Assembly: GCA_009760855.2 (NCBI GenBank)
Contig: WPIO01000043.1
Location: 3,088,501-3,152,500 of the forward strand
Origin: Cristatella mucedo
Taxonomy: Eukaryota > Bryozoa > Phylactolaemata > Cristatellidae
Direction of reading: 5' to 3'
Length of the DNA: 64,000 nt
Shown here piece by piece: positions 29,727 to 41,000 of this stretch. Numbering within the stretch: the first letter of the stretch is position 1; each line of letters opens with the position of its first letter. Under the pieces are notes generated by a model. The model did not search any database, was not told the origin of the DNA, and was given only the letters and a program-made list of their open reading frames with translations. The translations under genes were made by a program, and so were the position numbers.

Positions 29727-30689
29727 GTGACTGCTTATCGAAAACTAACAAGCGGACACATCTTAGCTCGCAGAGTTCCCCAGCTCAGGAGGAGGATTGC
29801 GAAGCACAATCTAGGCTTTCACTTCTATGTGGATGACACTCAGTTGTACGTTTGCTTTGATCCCTCCCAGCCTTCGAGCACCTCAAATTCTCTCAACTCA
29901 CTAGCTGCATGCATTGATGACATCCGCACATGGATGGCAGCAAATTTTCTAAAACTTAACGATGATAAAACTAACTTACTAGTTATGGGCAAACCCAGTG
30001 TAATCCAGAGATTGGAAAGGATGACTCTCAAAATTGGCTCTGCCAGCATATCTCCTGTCGAATCAGCTCGGAATCTAGGTGTCATATTCCAAAGCGACCT
30101 CTCCTTAGACGACCATATCAGCTCCACAGTCATATCCGCCTATTTTCTGCTTCATAACATTGCTAAAATTCGGGCTTGTTTAGATAAAGATACCACGTCC
30201 AAGTTAGTTCCTGCATTCGTGACATCCCATCTCGACTTCTGCAACTCACTGCTAACTGGCCTACCAGCATGTGCGATCAGGCGATTGCAGCTGGTGCAAA
30301 ACTCTGCAGCTAGGCTTGTCTGTCGTGAGCGTCGCAGTTGCCACATTACTCCACTTCTCGCCGACCTGCACTGGCTACCAGTCAAGCAACGGATTGACTT
30401 CAAGGTTTTGTCGCTCACTTTTAGGTCCCTTCATTCTATGGCTCCAGCCTATCTGTCAGATATACTACCCCATCAGGCCAAGCATCGTACCACCCGCTTC
30501 TCGGAGTCCAACAGTCTAGAAATACCTCATACAAACCTTAAATCCTTTGGAGACCGTGCATTTAGTTCATATGCTCCCAAAGCCTGGAACTCCCTCCCGA
30601 CCTGCGTCAAAACATCCCCTGACCTGACCACATTTAAAAGGAACCTAAAAACACACCTATTTAGGACAGCATTTAGTGGGTCCCTGTGA
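29727..30689 (+). CDS. LINE reverse transcriptase C-terminal ORF (truncated)
   Basis: An open frame of 320 codons. The first roughly 22 residues come from flanking sequence, and LINE similarity begins near IAKHNLGFHF. FYVDDTQLY gives the second catalytic Asp pair of the RT. Then [80 protein letters not shown] and [14 protein letters not shown], the usual C-terminal block of CR1/L2 elements. Surprisingly free of stops for a truncated copy, which suggests recent insertion. Confidence 0.88.
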   Translation: MTAYRKLTSGHILARRVPQLRRRIAKHNLGFHFYVDDTQLYVCFDPSQPSSTSNSLNSLAACIDDIRTWMAANFLKLNDDKTNLLVMGKPSVIQRLERMTLKIGSASISPVESARNLGVIFQSDLSLDDHISSTVISAYFLLHNIAKIRACLDKDTTSKLVPAFVTSHLDFCNSLLTGLPACAIRRLQLVQNSAARLVCRERRSCHITPLLADLHWLPVKQRIDFKVLSLTFRSLHSMAPAYLSDILPHQAKHRTTRFSESNSLEIPHTNLKSFGDRAFSSYAPKAWNSLPTCVKTSPDLTTFKRNLKTHLFRTAFSGSL

Positions 30690-30930
30690 TTCGTCCTTGA
30701 TGTGCTTATGCGTGCTGACACTGTGCATGCTGCCACTAACCACATTTGCATGCTGACCCTGTGCATGTCACCCCTAACCATATTATTCATCTCGTTTGTT
30801 TTTCAAGCATGATTTTACTTACCATTTCAATTGCATTTCACTTTACAGCAAATGTAAAGCGCCTAGAGAGAGATTGAGTTCTCTGAGGGCGCTTTATCAA
30901 GTGAATTATTATTATTATTATTATTAGGAG
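29780..30930 (+). mobile_element. LINE family 1, best-preserved copy, 5'-truncated
   Basis: Starts within the RT palm just before FYVDD and runs through the ORF at 29727-30689, a 3' UTR with GCATGCTGACCCTGTGCATG, the stem-loop tail at 30857-30895 and (ATT)n. Sequence style is CR1/L2. It lacks the endonuclease and RT fingers and cannot move by itself. Confidence 0.88.
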
Positions 30931-31294
30931 ATGGTACGAACAGGCCACTACAGAGAAACGCAGAATATACACACCATAACAGCGAGCGTACTTAACATTC
31001 ACAGCGTCCGGGCAGTGGGTCTTCGTGGCCTTCTTTGTGGTTGGCCTCATTGCCGGAGACTGCCTGCCATCCGTCATTGGGGATGTAAATACTGAGCGAC
31101 GGGTACATCCCGCGCCGGATTGTACGCCTTAGCTCACGAGTTTCTTCTCAATGCTCGGATTTGTAATCAGTAATTTGTAACCGGATGGCGTAATTGCCAT
31201 CCGGTCTCAAGTCAAAGAAGCAGGCTTGACCCAGGTGGCTGACTTCGAGCTGGTCTTTTCGCATTTCCAATACCCCTGGATGCAGCACTCTGCG

Positions 31295-32840
31295 TGGCTA
31301 TAACTTTGTAATGTAATGTATCTCCATCTGTAACTCGGCAAAGTCACAAAGACTATGTGGGTGCTGCGCAGGAGAGTTTTGCACAGTGCGCTCGCAGCCT
31401 AAGCGGCTTTCGGTACGCAGTCGGTAGCCAACATCTTTATCTCGCGCAAAGAATTAAAGTGGGAAGCATAGCAGAGTCAGGAGAGCAGTTGAGGTAGTGA
31501 CTTGCACGGAAGTAGCAGCTCAGGACCGCTGGAAAGGATGAACCATAGTCGGCAGCAGGAGAGTAGTTGTCGTTTCGTAAGAGTCGTGGAAGCGACTTCC
31601 AGAGCCTAAGACCTGCAGAGCTAAAGATTCTATAGCCAACTGTCTTCACGCAGAGGAATGGAACAGCTCATTTATTGTCCATACAGGACCTGAAGGCACA
31701 AGGAGGCTGCAACTTGTGCAGCAGTTCAGCTAGATATAAAAAAGCCAAGCCGTAGGGGGCCTAGTGGCTTAGTGTAAGAACTTTGATCTGTATTCGTTGA
31801 TCAACCGGCTGCCATCCTAGCTCATTTAGCAAAGGAGACAGGTCGTCAAACCTCTGGGACTTGAAAGCTAGCCTTGCAGCCATATTCATAGCCAGTTGCA
31901 GTGGCCTGGTTGCTTTTTCCGGCAGCCCAGCTAAAACGAAAGAATAATCAATCCAAGACAGAACTGAGAGGGAGCAAGTTAAATTGTTTGCAGGCCACTG
32001 TGGAAGACAGCTTCTAATCTTGGATAATGATTGGACGTGACGGCTAGCTGCAGAAGCAGTCTTCTGAGTGAAGCTTTTAAAATAAAAGCAGATGTCGAAA
32101 TCGACACCTAAATTTCGAGCACGCGGTGACGGTCGCACGTCACCCATTAGAAGGGCGAAGCATGCTAACTCAGCCACACGCATAGGGCGTTCTATGAGCA
32201 GCCATTGAGTTTTCTCGTCGTTTAGTTTCAAGAAATTTCCGACATCCAGGATCGAATTTCGGCAAGGCAAGCGTCCAGTTTATCAGTATCTGCAGCAGAT
32301 TCCGACGATTTGAATGAAAAATACAGCTGAGTATCATCAGCATAAAAGTGATATCCTATTCCATGGACCTTAAGCACTTTCCCCAAAGTTGAGTATAAAT
32401 GGAGAACAGCAAGGAACCGAGGACGGACCCTTAAGGGTATCCACCTGACCGGTCTCGTGGATGAGGGCTGACATTCACACCACACGGATTGAACACGATC
32501 AGACAAGTACGATTTGAACCACGTCAGTGCCTCGTCTGCCAGACCGATCGTTGTTCTCAATCGTTCAAGTAGGGCATCGTTATCATTGGTATATCGGAGG
32601 CAGGTGATAGATCTAGCAGAGTTAGGGCAGTGACATTTCCGTTATCGTTGCCGCACATAATGCCATATTTAACATGGAAGACAGCAGTTTCAGTGGAGTA
32701 CTGCCTCCTGAACCCAGATTTAGTGCTACCCTTAAAGGCAAAAGTCGAGACACCACATTTAAGAGAGAATTCGGCATGTTGGAAAGCTGCCAGCGATCAA
32801 AACACGTGTATACCTGTGTCAGCTCCATTAAAATTAAAGC
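31295..32840 (-). mobile_element. LINE family 2, 5'-truncated
   Basis: Minus strand: LTWFKSYLSDRVQSVWC, GYHFYADDTQLYFSFK, LDACLAEIRSWMS, FLKLNDEKTQWLLIERP, ARNLGVDFD and MNMAARLAFKSQRF in order but in several frames. The 3' end has CTACCGACTGCGTACCGAAA and CACATAGTCTTTGTGAC. Distinct from family 1 (YADD versus YVDD, different tail). Confidence 0.85.
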
Positions 32841-33159
32841 CTACTACTAGCCTACGTTGTGCTACGAGCTTGCATTAGAAAGAGGAGGGAGGGTTTTTTC
32901 AATTGTGAAAATAATAAGGAAAAGTAGAGATCCACAGGGTACTCCTTATTTAAGATGCTCTTCGGATGACTGTCACTCGTAAATGTGAATAGTATGGCTT
33001 CCGCTTGGACTTGACGTAAGCCATCCTTTCAGTACCAGTGATTCGCAGGCGAAATGACGGGAACTCAAGAACTCATAGTTGTTAGTATCAAATGCCACCA
33101 AACGATCCATAAAACAAGCAGAGAAACTATACTTAAGTATGCATTCTGAGAAATACAAT

Positions 33160-34160
33160 GTAATTTACTGTATCTCCATCTGTAACTCTACAAAGCCATA
33201 AAGACTGTGTGGGTGATACGCTGGAGAGTTTTGTATAGCGCACTCACACTAAAGCGGCTTTCGGTACGCATTCGGTAGCCAACAGACTACATCTCACGAA
33301 CAAAGAGAAAGTGGGAAGCATAGCAGTCAGGAGAGCAGTTGAGGTAGTGAGTAGCATAGAAGAGTAGCAGCTCAGGACCACTGAAAAGGATGAGTCATAG
33401 TCGGCAGCAGGAGAGTAGTTAGTCGTTGCATAAGAATTGTGGAAGCGAGTTCCACAGTCTAGGACCTGCAGAGCTAAAGCTTCTGTCACCACTGGTCTTT
33501 AAGCAGTGGAATAAAACAGCTAATTTTTTGTCCGTACATAACCTGAATGCACGAAGAGTCTGCAACTGGTGTAGCAGCAGTTCACCTAGGTATGGAGGAG
33601 CCATGCTGTGGCCGGCCTTGTGGGTCAGTGTAAGAACTTTGCTCTGTATCCTTTGCTCAACCGGCAAGCATCCTAGCTTTTTCAGTAAAGGAGACACGTG
33701 CTCAAACCGCTGGGACTTGAAGACTAGCCTTGCAGCCATATTCATTGTCAGCTGTAGTGGCCTAGTTACTTTCTTTGGTGGTCCAGTCAAAAGGGAATTA
33801 CAATAATCAAGCCGAGAGGAGCTAGTTACAGTTTTTGCAAGCCATTATGGAAGACAGCTCCTAATCTTAGATAGGGACAGGACGTGATGGCAAGCTGTAG
33901 AAGCAGTCTTCTGAATGAAGTTTTTACAATTTAGGCAGCTGTCGAAAACGACACCTAAATTTCGAGCACGTGGTGATGGTCGCATGACAGCATCCCCTAT
34001 TAGAAGAGCAAACAAAGCCTTTTAATCCAGCCATACGCTTAGGGTGTCTTATGAGCAGCAGTTCGTTTTTATCATCATTCAGTTGCAAGAAGTTACCCGA
34101 AATCCAGGATCTAATGTCGGCAAGGCAAGTTGAAAGTACAAGCCAAACAAGCTTTTCACG
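33160..34160 (-). mobile_element. LINE family 2, 3' half
   Basis: Minus strand ORF at 33419-33790 encodes [36 protein letters not shown] and RLWNSLPQFLCND. The upstream part reads RSWISGNFLQLNDDKNELLL. Family-2 tail at 33,165-33,310. Confidence 0.82.
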
Positions 34161-34179
34161 TATTTGTGGCATCGAGTCT

Positions 34180-34520
34180 AGATCGTTACAATTCCATTTA
34201 TTCGGAGCTCCTGGCCTGGCAGGTGCCCTCAGTTGTTTGCAGCTGGTGCAAACTCAGCAGCTCGGCTGGTCTGTCGTCAAAGGCGTAGCAGTCACATCGC
34301 AGCACTGCTGTCCGAGCTTCTCTAGCTCCCTATCAAGTATGGAATTAGTTTCAAGATCCTCAGTCTGGCTTACACGTCAATCACGTGCACCTGCCTACCT
34401 ATCCGAACTCTTTGCTCCTTCAGTACGCTATTGCACCATCCGATGCGTTTACTGCCTGCGACGATCTTGCATCAATCATTTCAGTCTCAGCTAAAGAAGA
34501 ATCTGTTTTCGCATAAATGA
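34180..34520 (+). mobile_element. LINE fragment (heavily decayed)
   Basis: Reads LQLVQTQQLGWSVVKG and RAPAYLSELFAPSVRYC, the C-terminal RT block with multiple lesions. It lies just downstream of the makorin stop. Confidence 0.6.
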
Positions 34521-34729
34521 CATTCTCAATCTGTAAGCGATATGGTCGTCATATAACAACACATGATGCCATGCCGTGCTTATTTTAATGGAAATTGCCT
34601 AGCAGTACCAGAAGTGACACACTACTTGCCAGTGCCCGGCAGCAACAGTGACTCCGAGTTGTGTAACAATCAGCCAGCCGATCAAAATAATGAATGGCCA
34701 TACACGCATCGAAGGAAGGCGAGGTACCG

Positions 34730-35030
34730 TCAGGCCGAGGCCGGTTCATGCGCAGGGGCATCAATGGACTCGGCAGAGACGTCGGGATCCAGAGCTGAGT
34801 CCTCTGCCGATGCCTCACTGCTCTCACCACCTGCTGCAGCTGAGAACAGAAAGTCCCACAGAGTGACCCGATTTACTCTTTCCAGCTCAGCATCCCCATT
34901 GTAGCGGCGACGGGGCGCCAAGAAGACAGCCGGCGCTTCCCGGCCGTCCGGATACGCATGCAGGTAGAAGCAGCTGGTGCTGAACGGGCACTGGCCGGCA
35001 CCTCGGGCAAAGTAGCGGCAGTGCTGCCTC
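34730..35030 (-). CDS. MKRN: Makorin exon 7: CCCH4 and C-terminus
   Basis: Acceptor TTTGCAG before 35030; stop TGA at 34732-34730. Encodes [39 protein letters not shown] and an acidic Ser/Glu/Asp-rich end. Shorter than the human tail, which ends in a long acidic region. Confidence 0.95.
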
Positions 35031-38000
35031 CTGCAAAGAAACTGCGACTTGCAAAACTTGCAAGCACGATCGCAAGACATCTATTGCCACGCACTCACCC
35101 TACCATCACGTGTACGCACACATGCAAGCTTCTGCGAGGCCGTCCTGATAAGTTGAATAAGTCCCGATTATGCCATCAGATGCCAGATAAGTCCCGATTA
35201 TGCCACTGGATGCTAGAGTCTCTCCTGATGCCGACTATGGCTCATCCTTTTCAGTGGTCCTAAGCTGCTACGTCTATGCTACTCACTACCTCAACTGCTC
35301 TCCTGACTCTGCTATGCTTCCCACTTTCTTTATGTTGCGTGAGACGAAGTCTGTTGGCTACCGAATGCGTACCGAAGCCGCTGAGGCTGTGAGTGCGCTA
35401 TACAAAACTCTCCTGCGTAACGCCCACCTGGTCTTTATGACTTTGTGGATTTACAGACGGAGACACATTACATTACTACATTACATAGTCTCGATTATGC
35501 CACGTGGGAAATGGAAACAAATAACATCTGAACAGACGGCTGCCAGCAGTACATCACAACCAATATAGCCTTAAGAGGGGCACGGCGACGCTGACCACGA
35601 TCCCAAATTAAGGCTGCCAATATCGAGGTTCAGCTCTATTACTGTAGACGAGATCCACAGTTCTTACCTGCAGCAGGACTGCTTCGTCCGACTCTACGTG
35701 CATCGGATGGCATGCACCCAGCCAAACAATGGGCATGGGCACCCAATTGAGGACTCTGGCCTACTGCTTTCGGTGCTTCCTCTTCCTTTGTGCAGCCGTA
35801 ATAATAATAATGATAACGCACTTGATAAAGTGCCCTCACAGAACTTAATCTCTTTCTAGGCGCTTCACATTTGCTGACCGTGGCCCTAACAAGTGCCTCA
35901 ACCATGGGGGTTCAACATCTGGAAAGTAATTGGTAAGGACTGCAAACTTCTCTCGAGTATCAAGGTGGCGATGGCTTTTCCACAACATGATGGTATGGAA
36001 AGCCGGGAATTCTCTGAATAAACAGGCGCGCACATTGTTACAAGATAGCACGGTTTCAAGGAGCAGACGGTCAAAGAGATGGCTAACAATCAAGCTTCAT
36101 CGGAAGAGTCAGTTGATACTCTTCGACTTCTAATGATGCAGGGGCTGGCTTGCAGGGGCCACGATGAGTCAAAGAGTCACTTAAACCCGGAAACTTCCTC
36201 GAACCTATGTGCCACCCAGGACGTCACGTTCGAGAAGTATCCACAAACTCCACGATGAAAAGCGCAAACATTAAGCATGAAAGTCAACCGACTGACCCAT
36301 CACAGTCATCCATTCTATTCGAGGGTGGATTCAAAATAGAGCACAATAGTTTTGTCTCCAGTTAGGAACGATCCCGAACACTCAACATTACCGGTCCTGC
36401 GCTCAACCGATTCAGCTATCGAGAGTACATACCGTTCGAAGCTCAAAGCGAGAGCTTGAAGCCTCGGTTTTAAATTTTCATTTAGGTGCTCCGACTCAAT
36501 CGTGATTGACTGTGTGACAGGCGCTTGTATGCTTGTAATTGCAAATTTGGTGCCAAGCTGCAACGACTACACCTGCTGTAGTCATTGACCGAAGAGCCAT
36601 CCACTGCACGACTTACGAGGGTACAGGAAAGAAGTAGAAAACCCGTGCCTTGCTGTCACCATGGCGTACTTACAACCTAATACTCCAAACCAGAGGAGAG
36701 TCGGACCAATATAGGCCCGATTAGGGAGAAAAGTCGGTAGTGCAAACGCAGCTTTAAGTGGCTTGATAGTTTTTTTCATGATCCTCAGTTTAGGGTCGTG
36801 ATTGCCCAAGAGTTAAGGTACTCCCTCTTCACGACCGAGGTCGTGGATTCGAATCCTGCGGTGGGCGATCCCTTATTGACAACTGCAAGCTGCTGCAATA
36901 GCCATTAAGGCTCTCCTGACACTACAAAAACGAGGCTGTTAAATCAGCTGATATTTTTTAAAGAATCTTTTGATTATTATAGATTCCCATACGGTCGGAT
37001 ATAGGCTGGCCCTGATTTCCATGGCTGTCAGAGAGGGTCAACATGAAAACTATAACTAACTCACAAGATTGCGCCAATGCTGCAATTAATGCCTGCAAGA
37101 ATTTGCCGTTATTCCATCGGTTCTCGTCATGCGAATGGGATCTACAGGAGATAAAGCTGGTTGGCCCACTGGTTATGGTGCTCACCCCACCAAGGTGAAG
37201 GTGAATATATTTGCCTCCCACAGTGGCTTGTAAAAAATTTAACTATCTCTTTAGTTCTGTCTCGGCTTGATTATTGTAATTCCCTTTTGGCTGGGCTGCC
37301 AAAGAAAGCTATTATGCCACTACAGCTGACAATGAATATGGCTGCAAGGCTAGTCTTCAAGTCCCAGCGGTTTGAGCACGTGTCTCCTTTACTGAAAAAG
37401 CTAGGATGGTTGCCGGTTGAGCAAAGGATACAGAGCCAAGTTCTTACACTGACCCACAAGGCCCGCCACGGCTTGGCTCCTTCGTACCTAGCTGAACTGC
37501 TGCATCAGTTTCAGCCTGTTCGCGCCCTCAGGTCCTGTGTGGACAATAAATTAGCTGTCCCATTCCTCCGACAGAAGCTTTAGCTCTGCAGGTCCTAGAC
37601 TGTGGAACTCGCATTCACAATTCTTACACAACGACAACTACTCTCCTACTGGCGACTATGACACATCCTTATCAGCGGTCCTGAGCTGCTAATTCCATGC
37701 TGCTCACTACCTCAACTGCTCTCCTGACTCTGCTATGCTTCCCACTTTCTCTTTGTTGCGTGAGACGAAGTCTGTTGGGTACCGAATGCGTACCGAAAGC
37801 CACTTGGGCTGTGAGTGCGCTATACAAAACTCTCCTGCGTAACGCCCACATGGTCTTTATGACTTTGTGGAGCTACTGACATTACATTACATTACGTTTG
37901 ATGGCCAAGGTCATGGGTTCGAGCCCCGAGGCAAATGTGAAGCGCCTGAATATAGATTAAGTTCTCTTAGGGTGCTATATAAATGAATATTTTTTCCATT

Positions 38001-41000
38001 AAGGTTTGTGGAGGACATTAATCTTCACCCATGCAAATTCCCCCTTCAGCGGCAAATGCAAGTGAAGCAGTAATTCGTGAATGCATACCACTGGGCCCGG
38101 GCATACATAAACAAACACCTCAAATGCATTTAATGAAACAAAACTTTTGCATAGGATCGCACCTTGGATACAGACCGGTTCTGCAGCCCGAGGCAGTTAA
38201 GTAACTATGGATCAAGCCTTGCTGAAGCAGTGCCTGCCAATCTTTGGGCGCCGGGATTACTAAGGCAAAGTGAGGCGGCTAACCTGCCAGCAAGTGCATT
38301 TAAGCAAACTTGCCTGCAAGCTCTGCACACAGGCGAACCACCGGCATGTCACTTTCATGCATTCCGTCATAGGTAAGCGATGGCCAGTCTCTCTCCAGAG
38401 TGGCTCGGACGTCAACTCACTAAGTCAAGGCACTTACCTGAGCGCCTCCTTGTAGGAGGCGATCAGCTTGTCTTTCTCATCCTGCGTCTCGACCCAGAAC
38501 TCGCTGGGGACAACGTAGTGAGACACGACTCGACACGTCGGGCAGCTCCTGCAGCGGTGGCAGAAATGCAATGCACGAGAGTGTTGCACACGAGTGTGGA
38601 GCCGATGCACAGAGCCTGAAGATGAGGAGGAAAAATCAAACGAACGGTGGAACGAACGCCGGGTGAACGTTGTGAGGTGGCGCCTTCCAGCCCGCGACTG
38701 GCTACTCCAAGGCAAATGCTCTACGTGCGTGGACGTCTCCGTGAATGAACAGAGGAATGAGCAGCTGAGGAGAGAAGACAGGTCAGACTCCGCCAGACTA
38801 AAGCGTAGGTCGACTAATTCATCCTGCTTCATCCTGCCAGCAGACGAGCCTTAGCAGATATCACTCACCTCGAATAAGCAACTGCTCGATGGGCAGGACC
38901 CGATCGGCTCGATCAAGCTCGAGCATCAAGGCATGCTGCACTGGACATGATGATCAATTGCAAGGAGGTGCTTGCGGAAACCACTAGCAGCAGGTGCCCA
39001 GCCCGTTGCTTGACTGCTAGCTGCCCCAAAAGCAGGACCAAGTTGGCAAGGACTGCTACCCTTCGCCCAGCCACAAGGAGCCACCATAGCTATCGAGCCC
39101 AGGCTGCTGTGTGCCCACACGACCACGTGCAAGCGACGCACATAAGCTTGCAGGCAGACATGCACTCACAGAGGCATACATGCGACATGCATACACACAG
39201 GCATAGCACTCGAGAGAAGGGTGCTCGCCTGCTGAGTGTTCTGGACCAAACGTGCTGCTAAACAGAGCCAGAACCCACTATTTAAGCAAGGCTAAAGTAA
39301 TCCCCGAATGACAAAGCAAGCCAGCAGTCGATCGAGGGTCTGCAGACAGCCAAGCCGACAAGTCAGGCGGCCAGCCATCTGTTCGAGCAAAGGGTGTAGG
39401 GGGGCAAGTGCCTGCCATCATCTTTTCGCCCTCTGCCGTCGTCGAGCGAAGGAAGTGCGGCTAAGCTGCTGCTGCCAGGGCGGTCTGCGCCATCGAAAGC
39501 GGCGGCGGCGCCAGCTCACCTGACCGCCTCCACGTCCAGCCTGGCATCCTCGCCGAGGCGCCACTGGCGTATGCACGCCAGGCAGAAGACGTGCGTGCAC
39601 GAGCTGAGTATGCCGAAGCGTCGGTCGCTCGGTCTGTCCTTATCTAGCACTGTCTCCATGCAGACGGAGCACTGCTTTTCGGCACTACGCTGGGCAGCGA
39701 ACGCCCGCTCCATCGCCTGCTCGTGAGCGGCCAGGCACACCTGCATGGTGACGGGCGGGGCGGCCCATACAGCAGCCAGCAGACAAAAGCACGTGCACAT
39801 AATGCTGCAGCGGTGGCGGCAGGCAGCGGGCAAGCAGAGAAACGTGCGCGAGCCGAGAGTGAGATGCACCCAACGACACGAGGCGACTGAGGTGCCAGAT
39901 ATTCTAGACACCCAGAGTCATAGGTCAACGAGTGAGCGAGTTCTCATGGCAGTGCAACAAGTCCACCCATGCAAGGCCTTGCGCAGTGCTTGAGCTTCGA
40001 TGCCGCACGATGAACAGAACGAAGCCCAAAGCTGGAGCACTTGACGTCACGAAGAGGCAAACATACGAGGCCCTGTATGTTTGCTGCGGTCAATGGGCAT
40101 TAGCAACCGTTTGATTTGGGCCCAGCTCTCTCCTCGCCCCCTTTTAAATCGTCTTCCTTTGCCGAAGGAGAAGCTCGAGGTGCATACTTCACACTGTAAC
40201 TCACTCTGTAATCTCACTTCCACTAACCACATCTACATCCTTGATGACATTGCGAACGTTACCATCTAACATTTGGCCATGCATTCTTTACAGCATCTGT
40301 AAAGTGTGCAGAGAAAGAAATTCAGTTCTCAGAGGGTGCTATACAAATGTATTCTTCTTCTTCTTCTTCTCATTACTCTCACTCAACTCTCTGCTCTTCC
40401 TTTAACCTTTCACTATCTATCTAAATAACCACCGTCAAGTCAATCTCGACTGACCTCATCCACAAGCTTACCTATCGATTTAGGCAAATCTACCAGACCC
40501 GTGGACCCCACGCCGATGATGTCCTGCTCCTAAGATGCGTACAGTAGCTGCTGCCCAACATAGCTAACACGGCATGCAAGTGTGCATAGGACCTCCACAG
40601 GTAACTCGGCAAAGCCACAAAGACTAAGTGAGTGCAACACTACAGAGCTTCCTGCCTCAATGCCTCGGCGGCTTTTTCGGGATGAGCGCCCCAAGCCAAC
40701 CGACCCCATTTGTTCCATTCGACCGGCTTAACTCCCTTACACCCTGCTCCGTCGACATTCACACTTTGATGGCCACTAAAACCCAGAAAAGACGATAAGA
40801 GCAATACGAGCCGGGCATGCCTAGTGTCACCCTCAAGTTAAAAAAATCCTAACACCAAGATTGATTCAATTGCGGGCAAAGCATCACTGCAGTGATGCTT
40901 TGCTTGCAACCTAGGCTTCCAGTTTTAAAACGACTCACTGAATGAGCAAAGTACCCCACTCTGAAAGTAATTTGGCCTTTCAGCTAAGGAGCATTTGCAA

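Noticed and set aside
36845-36875. Functional tRNA gene suggested by the GGATTCGAATCC B box
   Set aside because: The flanks match the SINE family A body and tail, and no full cloverleaf can be drawn.
38434-38832. 132-codon minus ORF as a gene
   Set aside because: Only its last 37 codons (makorin exon 6) are real; the rest is intron read-through.
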